From positions 1-62,815 of the forward strand of contig NZ_JABSNP010000025.1 in the NCBI RefSeq assembly GCF_013294115.1: DNA of 62,815 nucleotides, in the 5' to 3' direction. The DNA comes from Hymenobacter caeli (GTDB lineage: Bacteria > Bacteroidota > Bacteroidia > Cytophagales > Hymenobacteraceae). Position 1 is the stretch's first letter, and each line of letters opens with the position of its first letter. The notes below the pieces were generated by a model. It was not told the DNA's origin. It was given only the letters and a program-made list of their open reading frames with translations, and ran no database searches. Position numbers and translations under genes: made by a program. Shown here piece after piece: positions 1 through 8,136 of this stretch.

Positions 1-91
1 GCGGATTTGGTCACTGGCGCACTTGGCGCAATAATGCTGGGTGTAAACCATAAACCAATCTACAACCGCCACCCTGAATTAATCCACTACC
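1..91. repeat. Terminal inverted repeat, left copy
   Basis: The first 91 bases are identical to the reverse complement of 62723-62813. Identity stops abruptly after ccactacc at 84-91. No transposase is visible beside it. It may be the edge of a multicopy element at which an assembly broke, or a shared assembly overlap at both contig ends. Confidence 0.85.
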
Positions 92-105
92 TAAAATAAT
101 TGTGG

Positions 106-1320
106 TCACTTCAGCCGCACCAGCGTGGCGCCGTAGCCGAACTTCTCCTTGCGGGAATCTTCGAAGAACTTGATGTCCTTGTTGCGGCTGAGCTGGCGGT
201 GGATTTCCTTGCGCAGCGTGCCGTTGCCCATGCCGTGGATGAACACGATTTCGTGCATGTTGGTGGCCAGGGCCCGGCTCAGCGCGTCCTCGAAGGCATC
301 GAGCTGGAGGCGCAGGATGGCGGTGTTGCTCAGCTCCTCGGTGTTGTCGGGGCGCAGGGCCTCGAAGTGCAGGTCGAACTCGTGGGGCGGGGCCAGTACG
401 GGCGCGGCGGGCTTGGGGGTCGCGGCGGCTACTACGGCGGCGGGCTTGGCGGGCGCGTCGCCGGTGAGTTGGGTGCGCAGGGCGGCCGCATCAATGCCGG
501 CCGGGGCCTGGGCGGCTTCGGGAGCGGGTGTCGCGGGCGCCTCCTGGGCCAGCTTCTCGGGGGCAATGGCGGCGGCGGCTCTCTCGTCGAGTTGAAATAG
601 GTATGCATCCGCGTTGATGACCGGGGCGGAGCGGCGGCTGGAATAGAACGTGCTGGCCTTAAAACCCTGGCGCTTGTTAATCAGCTCGTAGGCCGCGTCG
701 CCGTTGTGGCGGTGGGGCAGGAGCTGCACCACGGTGGCGGGCCAGGTTTCAAAGTCCTTCAGGTGTAAAAAAGCCAAGGGCTTGGTGCTGGCCTTGGGGC
801 CCAGTTGGCCGGCGGCCAGGGCCCGGTAAGGGCGGGCCGGGGTTTCCTCGCCGTAGGTGAAGAGCACGTCGGCCTCGGTGTTGTTGATGAGCGTGACGCC
901 CAGCAGCTCGGGCGACTGGTTGACCAAGGCCAGGAACAGGCCCTTGGCGGCCGGGGCGGCCCCAGCCGATGGCACCTTGCCACCGGGGGCCTTGGCCGCG
1001 GCGGGGCCGCTGCTGGCCACGGCGGCCAGGGCCTCGGCCAGGGTAGGGGTGGCCCTGGCGGCCGTGGGCTTGGGCACCTGGCTGCGGTCTTTTTTGCTGG
1101 CGTTGGCGTTGCGGCCGGGTTGCTGGCCGGGGCCGTAGGTGGGGGCGGCGCGATTGAAGTTTTTGCTTTCGTCGGCGGCCACCACCACCACTTCGCGGCG
1201 CAGCACGGGGATGGTGAAATCGTTGTCGATGGCCACTTCCACCAGCTCGCTGTCGAGCAGGCGGGTCACGATGCCTTCTTCGGTGCCGGTGAGCAGGCGT
1301 ACTCTATCTCCTACGTTCAT
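106..1320 (-). CDS. Smr domain protein with N-terminal DUF2027-like domain
   Basis: This 404-residue cytoplasmic protein starts at an ATG with MNVGDRVRLL. Residues 1-45 form a small SH3-like barrel of the DUF2027 kind. Residues 75-300 are Ala/Pro-rich with a central beta-rich segment. The last ~85 residues are an Smr domain, with HGMGNGTLRKEI near 362-373 and a GYGATLV end. Smr domains, known from MutS2, bind branched DNA or cleave nucleic acids; this protein has no MutS ATPase part, so it is the stand-alone form common in Bacteroidota. The exact substrate is unknown. It is transcribed divergently from the amylase gene, across a 332-bp gap. Confidence 0.85.
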   Translation of the reverse strand: MNVGDRVRLLTGTEEGIVTRLLDSELVEVAIDNDFTIPVLRREVVVVAADESKNFNRAAPTYGPGQQPGRNANASKKDRSQVPKPTAARATPTLAEALAAVASSGPAAAKAPGGKVPSAGAAPAAKGLFLALVNQSPELLGVTLINNTEADVLFTYGEETPARPYRALAAGQLGPKASTKPLAFLHLKDFETWPATVVQLLPHRHNGDAAYELINKRQGFKASTFYSSRRSAPVINADAYLFQLDERAAAAIAPEKLAQEAPATPAPEAAQAPAGIDAAALRTQLTGDAPAKPAAVVAAATPKPAAPVLAPPHEFDLHFEALRPDNTEELSNTAILRLQLDAFEDALSRALATNMHEIVFIHGMGNGTLRKEIHRQLSRNKDIKFFEDSRKEKFGYGATLVRLK

Positions 1321-1652
1321 AATAATTCGGGGGCGGAATGGGACAGGACGACGGGACCAGAAGCGGCCCCGAAAACTCCTTGTACGGGTGGAACCGACAA
1401 AAATACGGCGGCGCGCGGCGCGGAGCGCCCAGGCGGACTGGCCGGGGCCCCGCGGGCCCGGTTCTTAGTTCTTATGAAAAAGCAGTCCACTTAGAGCGCG
1501 ACTCCTGGTTCTGGCACGTTTCGCCCAAGTTAAAGAGCCATAAAAGGGGGCCCCACGTATCGGAGCACGGGGTTTGAGCCGTAGCTTTGCAAATCGACGC
1601 AATCGTTACCAGTAATTGTTTATTAACATTTTCTGCTCTTAATTTAACCTTC
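1321..1652. other. Divergent intergenic region upstream of the amylase gene
   Basis: These 332 bp separate the Smr gene (minus) from the amylase gene (plus). The right end becomes AT-rich from about 1590 and holds a TAnnTTTG box at 1582-1589. I see no RNA gene and no convincing small ORF; short open frames here lack family features. Confidence 0.6.
1582..1589 (+). promoter_or_regulatory. Putative -7 promoter box of the amylase gene
   Basis: TAGCTTTG matches the Bacteroidota -7 consensus TAnnTTTG and lies 64 bp before the amylase ATG. I see no well-spaced -33 TTG. Directly downstream, ACGCAATCGTT (1597-1607) matches the left side of a PurR/LacI-type operator in 10 of 11 positions, but the right half is degenerate. 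Confidence 0.4.
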
Positions 1653-4529
1653 ATGAAAATAATTCGACTCTTCGGGGTAGTGTGGCTTGGGTTGCTGGGC
1701 CTGGCGGCGCAAGCGCAGGTTGTGACCACCGCGCCCGTATTTTTCACGGCCGACACGCCCATCACCTTGACGTTTGACGCCACCCAGGGCAGCGCTGGCC
1801 TGGCCGCTTACACCGGCGACGTGTACATCTGGACCGGCGTCATCACCAACCTCAGCGCCAACGCCACCGACTGGAAGCACGTGGTGGGCACCAGCTACAG
1901 CAGCCCCATCGCCGCGGAAAAGATGACGCCGCTGGGCAACCACAAGTACAGCCTCTCGTTCACGCCGCGCACGTACTACCCGGGCCTGGCCGGCTCCGGC
2001 GAAACGGTGCAGAAGCTGGCGATGGTGTTCCGGGCCGCCGGGGGCTCGCCGGAAGGCAAGGGCCCCGGCGGGGCCGACATCCTGGTGAACGTGGCGCAGA
2101 ACGCCGCCTTGCAGGTGGCCATTACGCAGCCGGTGGCCAGCGGCGGCAACCCACAGTTCGTGGCCCTGAACCAGCAAGTGGCCGTGACGGGCACCGCCTC
2201 GGCCGCCGCCACGCTCACGCTCTACCTCAACGGCACGCAGGTGGCCCAGCAGGCCAACGCCACGTCGCTGAGCGCCACCGTGACCGTAACGCAAACCGGT
2301 AATAACACGTTGCGCCTGACGGCCAGCGACGGCACCCAGACCGTGGAAGACAACCAGACCCTGGTGGTGCGCCCGGCCGTGGCCACGGCCCCGCTGCCGG
2401 CCGGGGCCAAGCCCGACGGCATCACCTACATCAACGGCGGCACCTCAGCTATTCTGAGTTTGAGCGCCCCGGGCAAGCAGTTCGTGTACGTGCTGGGCGA
2501 GTTCAACAACTGGCAGCCCACGGTCGCCGGCTTCATGAGCCAGACGGCCGACAACACCAGCGCCACGCCCGCCACGGTGGCCGCCACCGGCCGCTGGTGG
2601 GTGCAGGTGGACGGCCTCACGCCGGGCCAGGAGTACGCCTACCAGTTTCTGGTGGACGGCCAGCTGCGGGTGGCCGACGCCTACTGCGAGAAAATCCTGG
2701 ATCCGAACGACGACTCGTACATTCCCGCCGCCACCTACCCGGCCCTGAAGCCCTACCCGACGGGCAAAACCACGGGCATCGTGTCGGTGCTGCAAAGCGG
2801 CCAGGCGCCCTACGCGTGGCAGGCCACCGGCTTCCAGCGCCCCGCCCGCACCAACCTGGTGACGTATGAGCTGCTGGTGCGCGACTTCGTGGGGGCCCAC
2901 AACTACCAGACGCTGCGCGACACGCTCGGCTACCTCCAGCGCCTGGGCGTGAACGCCATCGAGCTGATGCCCGTCAACGAGTTCGACGGCAACGACAACT
3001 GGGGCTACAGCCCCGATTTCTACTTCGCGCCCGACAAGTACTACGGCACCAAGACGGCCTTGAAGCAGTTTATTGACGAGTGCCACCGCCGCGGCATTGC
3101 CGTGGTGCTGGACATGGTGCTGAACCACTCCACCGGCCAGAGCCCCATGTTCCAGCTCTACGCCAACGGCAACAGCGCCGCCGCCAACAACCCGTGGTTC
3201 AACGTGAGTGCCCCGCACCCCTACAACGTCTATAACGACCTGAACCACGAGAGCCCCTACACGAAGTACTTCAGCAAGAAGGTGATGCAGTTTTGGCTCC
3301 AGGAGTACCACATCGACGGCTACCGCTTCGATTTGGCCGGGGGCTTCACCAACAAGCCCACCACCGAGGCCACCTACGCCGACTACGACCAGTCGCGCGT
3401 CGACATCTGGAAAGACTACTACCAGACGCTGGTGGCCGCCGACGCCACCGCGTACCCCATCCTGGAGCACTTCCCCGTGGACCTCGAAGCCAAGACGCTG
3501 ACCGACTACGGCTTCATGATTTGGGGCAACATGAACTACAACTACAACGAGGCCACGATGGGCTACGTGGGCACCTCCGACCTCACCCGGGGCTACTACA
3601 AGACCAGGGGCTTCAACAACCCCAACCTGGTGACGTACATGGAAAGCCACGACGAAGAGCGCCTGGCCTTTAAAAACGCCGCTTACGGCAACAGTTCGGG
3701 CACCTACAGCACCAAGGATTTCGCCACCTCGATGGCCCGCAACGCCCTGGCGGCGGCGTTTTTCTTCACCGTGCCGGGGCCCAAAATGGTGTGGCAGTTC
3801 GGCGAGGTGGGCTACGACTTCACCATCAACCGCTGCCCCGACGGCACCGTGAGCAACGACTGCCGCACGGCCGACAAGCCCATCCGCTGGGACTACGAAA
3901 CCGTGCCCGAGCGCCGCGCCCTCTACAACGTGTACCGCAGCCTCATTGCCCTGAAAAAGACGCAGCCGGTATTCGCCAACCCCACCAGCTACGACCAGCA
4001 ACTGACCGGGGCCACCAAGCTCATTCACCTGGCCGACGCCAGCCTGGGGGTGACCGTGGTGGGCAACTTCGACGTGACGGCCCAGAGCGTGGTGCCGGCC
4101 TTCCAGAGCCCGGGCACCTGGTACAATTACCTCACCGGCACCAGCCGCGTGGTGACGGACGTGAACGCGCCCCTGACGCTCCAGCCCGGCGAGTACGCCG
4201 TGTACACGTCGAAGCCCCTCAATGCGGCCACCGGCACCGTGCTGGCCGCCCGGCCCCAGGCCACGGCGGCCTTCCGCCTGGCGGCCTTCCCCAGCCCCGC
4301 CGCCGCCGTGGCTACCCTGCACTACGAGCTGCCGGCCGCCGCCCGCGTGAGCGTGGTGGTGTGCAACGTGCTCGGGGCCACGGTGGCCACCGTGCCCACC
4401 GCCGGCCGCCAGGCCGCCGGGGCCCACGAGCTGCCCGTGCCCGTGGCCAACCTCGCCAACGGCGTGTACCTGGTGCGCCTGCAAGCCGACGGCCAGCAGC
4501 AAACCGCCCGCCTGCTGGTGCAGCACTAG
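1653..4529 (+). CDS. Secreted GH13 alpha-amylase family protein with T9SS sorting domain
   Basis: This 958-residue extracellular alpha-glucan hydrolase begins at ATG 1653, which gives a signal peptide (MKIIRLFGVVWLGL...AQA); the in-frame ATG at 1587 would place 22 extra residues before it. Order: N-terminal beta-sandwich modules (residues ~25-250), a CBM48/E-set-like module with GEFNNWQP (~275-370), the GH13 barrel (~400-790), a beta domain, and a C-terminal sorting domain ending NGVYLVRLQADG. The four GH13 regions are present: DMVLNH (D487), YRFDLA (nucleophile D560), LEH (acid/base E605) and SHDEER (D667). The sorting domain implies export through the T9SS. The gene converges on the sugar-kinase gene across a bidirectional terminator. 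Exact specificity (amylase, pullulanase-like or other) is not resolved. Confidence 0.9.
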   Translation: MKIIRLFGVVWLGLLGLAAQAQVVTTAPVFFTADTPITLTFDATQGSAGLAAYTGDVYIWTGVITNLSANATDWKHVVGTSYSSPIAAEKMTPLGNHKYSLSFTPRTYYPGLAGSGETVQKLAMVFRAAGGSPEGKGPGGADILVNVAQNAALQVAITQPVASGGNPQFVALNQQVAVTGTASAAATLTLYLNGTQVAQQANATSLSATVTVTQTGNNTLRLTASDGTQTVEDNQTLVVRPAVATAPLPAGAKPDGITYINGGTSAILSLSAPGKQFVYVLGEFNNWQPTVAGFMSQTADNTSATPATVAATGRWWVQVDGLTPGQEYAYQFLVDGQLRVADAYCEKILDPNDDSYIPAATYPALKPYPTGKTTGIVSVLQSGQAPYAWQATGFQRPARTNLVTYELLVRDFVGAHNYQTLRDTLGYLQRLGVNAIELMPVNEFDGNDNWGYSPDFYFAPDKYYGTKTALKQFIDECHRRGIAVVLDMVLNHSTGQSPMFQLYANGNSAAANNPWFNVSAPHPYNVYNDLNHESPYTKYFSKKVMQFWLQEYHIDGYRFDLAGGFTNKPTTEATYADYDQSRVDIWKDYYQTLVAADATAYPILEHFPVDLEAKTLTDYGFMIWGNMNYNYNEATMGYVGTSDLTRGYYKTRGFNNPNLVTYMESHDEERLAFKNAAYGNSSGTYSTKDFATSMARNALAAAFFFTVPGPKMVWQFGEVGYDFTINRCPDGTVSNDCRTADKPIRWDYETVPERRALYNVYRSLIALKKTQPVFANPTSYDQQLTGATKLIHLADASLGVTVVGNFDVTAQSVVPAFQSPGTWYNYLTGTSRVVTDVNAPLTLQPGEYAVYTSKPLNAATGTVLAARPQATAAFRLAAFPSPAAAVATLHYELPAAARVSVVVCNVLGATVATVPTAGRQAAGAHELPVPVANLANGVYLVRLQADGQQQTARLLVQH

Positions 4530-4541
4530 CCGCTGCGGGCG

Positions 4542-4582
4542 GCGCAAAAAAAGGGGCCCCGCCGGGGCCCCTTTTTTTGCGC
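4542..4582. terminator. Bidirectional terminator with perfect 19-bp stem
   Basis: Arms 4542-4560 and 4564-4582 are perfectly complementary, with a 3-nt loop. The stem contains GGGGCCCC, then A7/T7, and pairing continues through GCGC outside the U-tract. It lies between the convergent amylase and kinase genes and can serve both strands. Confidence 0.9.
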
Positions 4583-4608
4583 TTGGAGGAATTATAGGGC
4601 TTAACTAA

Positions 4609-5460
4609 TTACTCTTTAACCAAGTGGTATTCGACCAAATCGTCGATGGGCGAGCGGAGAATTTTGCCCACTTGCATGCCGTGGCCGTTGGCTACCTGCG
4701 TGAGGGCGTCGCGGAAGTTGTAGGCCACCGAGCCGATGCAGTTGAACGTGTAATCCTGGAAGCGGGGGTAGTGCACTACGATGTTCTGGAAGAACGCCTC
4801 GAAGCTTTGCAGCACGATGTCGCGGCAGTAGCTCACGTTGTTATGGTCGTAGGTGAACTTGGCGAAGCTGGCCAGGAAGCGGTTGGGCAGCGGCTGGTTG
4901 TAGAGGCGGTCGATGATGTCGTTGCGCGTGCCCAGGTCGTAGGTGTCGCGGAAGGCCTCCTGGAGGCCGTCGGGCAGCAGGCCGCGCATGTAGTCGCGCA
5001 GCAGCCGCTTGCCGATGAACGAGCCCGACCCCTCGTCGCCCAGGAAGTAGCCGAGCGAATCCACGTTGTAGGTAATCTTTTTGCCGTCGTAGATGCACGA
5101 GTTGGTGCCCGTGCCCAGGATGGCGGCGAAGCCGGGGCCCCGGCCCAGCAGGGCGCGGGCCGCCGCCAGCAGGTCCTCGGTCACGTCCACGGTGCGCACG
5201 TTCGGGAACAGCTGCTTGAGGGCGTTGCCAATCACGGCCGCCTTGGCCGCCGACGACACCCCGGCCCCGTAGAAATACACCTCGCGCACCTCCTCGCGCG
5301 GGAGCGTGTCGGGCAGGCTCTGGCCGAGCGAGCGCACGATGCCCGGCGTGTCGATGAAATCGGGGTTGTAGCCCTCGGTGTTGAAATAAACGCGCTGCTG
5401 GGCGTCGTCGAGCTGGCACCAGCTGCATTTGGTGGAACCACCGTCGGCAATAAGAATCAT
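4609..5460 (-). CDS. BadF/BadG-type ATPase, N-acetylglucosamine-kinase-like
   Basis: This 283-residue cytoplasmic protein belongs to the ASKHA (actin/sugar kinase) fold. ATG 5460 is chosen because it gives MILIADGGSTKCSW, the phosphate-1 loop, directly at the N terminus. AILGTGTNSC (~residues 113-122) is the phosphate-2 loop, and LGDEGSGSFIGKRLL (~136-150) is typical of the GlcNAc/MurNAc kinase branch. The family phosphorylates amino sugars with ATP, in cell-wall recycling or chitin use. It lies downstream of the susCDE genes in the same direction, but a hairpin (5550-5582) separates it from susE. Substrate assignment is by family only. Confidence 0.8.
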   Translation of the reverse strand: MILIADGGSTKCSWCQLDDAQQRVYFNTEGYNPDFIDTPGIVRSLGQSLPDTLPREEVREVYFYGAGVSSAAKAAVIGNALKQLFPNVRTVDVTEDLLAAARALLGRGPGFAAILGTGTNSCIYDGKKITYNVDSLGYFLGDEGSGSFIGKRLLRDYMRGLLPDGLQEAFRDTYDLGTRNDIIDRLYNQPLPNRFLASFAKFTYDHNNVSYCRDIVLQSFEAFFQNIVVHYPRFQDYTFNCIGSVAYNFRDALTQVANGHGMQVGKILRSPIDDLVEYHLVKE

Positions 5461-5549
5461 GAGGCTGCGGAGATGAAGGCTGTGGGGATGGGGGGCGAAA
5501 GTAAGAAAAAGCCGGCAGGACCGCCGCACCGGTCCAGAAAGCTAGGCAT

Positions 5550-5582
5550 AAAAAAAACCGCTGACGGGCAGCGGCTTTTTTT
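5550..5582 (-). terminator. Hairpin terminator downstream of susE
   Basis: An A-tract, CCGCTG, a 5-nt loop, CAGCGG and a T-tract form a hairpin with one bulged base. It lies between the susE-like stop and the kinase start and is symmetrical enough to act on either strand. Confidence 0.65.
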
Positions 5583-5601
5583 GTGAAGTAGCGGCGGGAT
5601 G

Positions 5602-6387
5602 CTACTTGACGGTGTAGTAGGCGGTGGCCAGCTTCGTGGAATCGGTGGCGTTGTACAGAGTCACCGTGTAAGTGCCGCTGCTGGCAATCATCAGGTTGTT
5701 GCCGTCCTTGGCCAGGGGCACGGTGGGGCCGGCTCCGCCCAGGTTGGTGGTCCAGTGCTTGCCAAACCGAAACTTAAACTGGTCGGCCGTCAGCGGCCCG
5801 GTGTAGCTGAAGGTTTTGGCGTCGCAGTCGTAGGTCATCGTGTAGTCGTTGCTCCAGCCCGGGCCGGCGGGGCCGATGATGCTCCAGGCTTTCTGGGGCT
5901 GGGCGCAGAAGGCGAACGGGGTGGCCGTGAGCGCCACCACCGGCGAGTTCAGCTGGGCGTTAGAAGCATAGTTGGCGTTCAGGCGCACCTCGAGCGGGGC
6001 GGCCGTGTTGGGCGTGAGGCCCAGGTTCACGAGGGCCGCGTTCAGGTCGCCCATCGAAACCGCCGTGGCGGGGCCCGCGCCCGCGCTAATCGTCACGGGG
6101 GCGGCGAAGTTGTTGCCTTTCTTGTCAATCTGGAACTGGTAAGCCACCGCCGGGGTGTAGGGGTGGTCCACGCCCGACCACGCGAACGAGGCAATGGGCG
6201 TCCAGGTGAACGTTACCGCCGTTTGGGTGCTGTTGGCCTGTTGCAGCACCACGCTGTTGGTAGAGGCCGTGAGGGTAGGCGAGTTGCTGGGCGTCAGGGT
6301 GGCCTGCATTTCGTCTTTCTTGCAGGCTGTGAGGGCCAGTGCCGCTACCGCGCACAACCCCGCCGTTTGGGTAAGCCAATTTTTCAT
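5602..6387 (-). CDS. SusE-like outer-membrane glycan-binding lipoprotein
   Basis: This 261-residue lipoprotein has a lipobox (ALALTACKKD, Cys ~22) followed by a Ser/Thr-rich N-terminal beta-sandwich of the SusE type (TLTASTNSVVL, then TFTWTPIASFAW). The last ~110 residues form a second beta domain (AWSIIGPAGPGW...). SusE-type proteins are surface glycan-binding partners of SusC/SusD that help capture oligosaccharides but are not catalytic. The gene is the third of susC-susD-susE, 94 bp after susD, and shorter than three-domain SusE proteins. The ligand (starch or galactan) cannot be read from the sequence. Confidence 0.8.
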   Translation of the reverse strand: MKNWLTQTAGLCAVAALALTACKKDEMQATLTPSNSPTLTASTNSVVLQQANSTQTAVTFTWTPIASFAWSGVDHPYTPAVAYQFQIDKKGNNFAAPVTISAGAGPATAVSMGDLNAALVNLGLTPNTAAPLEVRLNANYASNAQLNSPVVALTATPFAFCAQPQKAWSIIGPAGPGWSNDYTMTYDCDAKTFSYTGPLTADQFKFRFGKHWTTNLGGAGPTVPLAKDGNNLMIASSGTYTVTLYNATDSTKLATAYYTVK

Positions 6388-6481
6388 GAGGACTATCGGT
6401 TAATGGGTGGAAAAAAAGTGCCTCCCCGGCCCACCGCCGGCCGTTGGGGCCGGGCCGGTGGGCCGGGGAAACAAGAAAAGG

Positions 6482-8116
6482 TTAGTAGCCCGGGTTCTGC
6501 ACCAGGTTGGGGTTCACGCTCAGGTCCGACGAGGGGATGGGGAACAGGCTGCGGGTGTCGGGCACGCTGGTGCCGGCGGCCACGCCGCCCTTCCAGGGCC
6601 ACAGGTACGAGCCGCTGGTGAAGCGGCCGTAGCGGATGAGGTCGGTGCGGCGGGTGCCTTCCCAGTACAGCTCGCGCGAGCGCTCGTTGAGCAGGAAGTC
6701 GGTGGTGAGGGCGGCGGCGGTGATGTTGCCGGCCGTCGTGTTCTTGTAGGCGCGGGCCCGCACCAGGTTCACGTAGGCGAGGGCCTGGGGCAGGTTGGTG
6801 CCCGTGCGCACGGCGGCTTCGGCGTACATCAGGTACACGTCGGCCAGGCGGAACATGGGGTAGTCGGTGTCCACGAACGTGGCGTCGGCCCCGGCGGCCC
6901 CCGCCGAGCTGACGTTCTTAAATTTGATGGGCACGTAGCCATTGTTGAAGTTGGTCTGCGAAACCACGTCCAGGGTCTGGCCGCCGGTCACAAACTTGCC
7001 CCGGGTATCCGACGCAGTGTCCGCAAATTGCTGGTAGAGCTTGGGCGTGGTGCGCACGCCGCCCCAGCCGCCGCCGATGCCGTACTTGGCCGGGTTCCAG
7101 TTGGCGTCGGACGTGCCCGACACGGCCGCGTGCGTCAGGAACGTGGTGCCGCCGTAGGTCTGGGTCTTTTTGCCGTCGAACACAATCGGGAAGATGATTT
7201 CCGGCGACGCGTAGTTGTCGGTGAGGAAGTTGCGGGCGTAGGCCGTGGCCTTGCCAGTGGCGGCGGTTTGCAGCGAGTAGCCGCCGGTGTCAATCACCTT
7301 GGCGGCGTAGGTCAGGCAGTCGGCGTAGCGGGCCGTGCCCGTATAGACCTGCGCGTTCAGGTACATCTTGGCGAGCAGCGTCCAGGCGGCGGCTTTGTTG
7401 GCCCGGCCGTACTGGCTGGCGCTCTGGCTGGGGGCCAGCAGGTCGGCGTCGATGGCCTTCAGCTCCGATTCGAGGTAGGTGAAGAGCGCGGCCCGGGTGG
7501 TTTGCTTGGGCGGCGTGGTGCCCCCGATGGGGTCGGTTTCGATGGCAAAGGGCGGGTTGCCGTACAAGTCCATGGCGTGGTAGTAGGCCAGGGCTCGCAG
7601 GAAGCGCACCTCCGCCCGGAACGCCTTGATGTCGGTCAGGTCGGTGCCGGTGATGCCACGGGCGGCGAGTTTATCGTCGGTGGCTTCGGCCAGGAAGCCG
7701 TTGCAAAGCGTGATTTCGTAGAGGATGCGGCTGTACAGGCCCTGAATCAACACCCCGCTCGAGGTCCAGTTCATGTTGTGCCAGTCCTGCACCCCGGGGT
7801 CGCCCCACTGAATCACGGCCTCGTCGGTGGTCAGCTCCTGGGCGCTCCACAGCTGGCGCACGTAGTCCGACGTGCCCTGGTCGATGCCCAGAATGTCGCC
7901 CGTCGAAGCGTCGGGGCCGTTGGGGCCCGTCACGGCGAAGCCGCTGTACGCCTTGGCGGCCACGGCCCGGTAGCCGGCCGCGTCCTTGAACACCGCGTCG
8001 GTGCTGAGGTCGTAAGTCGGGGTGCGGTCGAGGTCCTTGTTGCACGAGGACGCGACCACGAGCAGGGAGGAGGTGAAGCCCAAGACGGCAGCGTTCCGAA
8101 AAATAGTATTTTTCAT
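6482..8116 (-). CDS. SusD/RagB-family outer-membrane lipoprotein
   Basis: This 544-residue nutrient-binding lipoprotein has a signal sequence and lipobox around VVASSCNKDLDRTPTYD, a hallmark start of the family. TPR-like helices follow (YHAMDLYGNPPFAIETD, ~170-190), and the family C terminus is present (NERSRELYWEGTRRTDLIRYG and PIPSSDLSVNPNLVQNPGY). SusD lids the SusC barrel and passes bound oligosaccharide into it. It starts 20 bp after the susC-like stop, in the usual order. The length is typical, and nothing is truncated. Confidence 0.93.
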   Translation of the reverse strand: MKNTIFRNAAVLGFTSSLLVVASSCNKDLDRTPTYDLSTDAVFKDAAGYRAVAAKAYSGFAVTGPNGPDASTGDILGIDQGTSDYVRQLWSAQELTTDEAVIQWGDPGVQDWHNMNWTSSGVLIQGLYSRILYEITLCNGFLAEATDDKLAARGITGTDLTDIKAFRAEVRFLRALAYYHAMDLYGNPPFAIETDPIGGTTPPKQTTRAALFTYLESELKAIDADLLAPSQSASQYGRANKAAAWTLLAKMYLNAQVYTGTARYADCLTYAAKVIDTGGYSLQTAATGKATAYARNFLTDNYASPEIIFPIVFDGKKTQTYGGTTFLTHAAVSGTSDANWNPAKYGIGGGWGGVRTTPKLYQQFADTASDTRGKFVTGGQTLDVVSQTNFNNGYVPIKFKNVSSAGAAGADATFVDTDYPMFRLADVYLMYAEAAVRTGTNLPQALAYVNLVRARAYKNTTAGNITAAALTTDFLLNERSRELYWEGTRRTDLIRYGRFTSGSYLWPWKGGVAAGTSVPDTRSLFPIPSSDLSVNPNLVQNPGY

Positions 8117-8136
8117 AGGAGGCTTGAATTAAAAAA

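Noticed and set aside
1321..1652. tRNA or small RNA in the first long gap
   Set aside because: No cloverleaf, no terminator of its own and no conserved element were found by eye.
2445..4547. A 700-codon minus-strand open frame across the amylase gene
   Set aside because: It is a shadow of the GC-rich plus-strand gene: Gly/Val/His-rich, no domain, and the opposite strand has all GH13 motifs.
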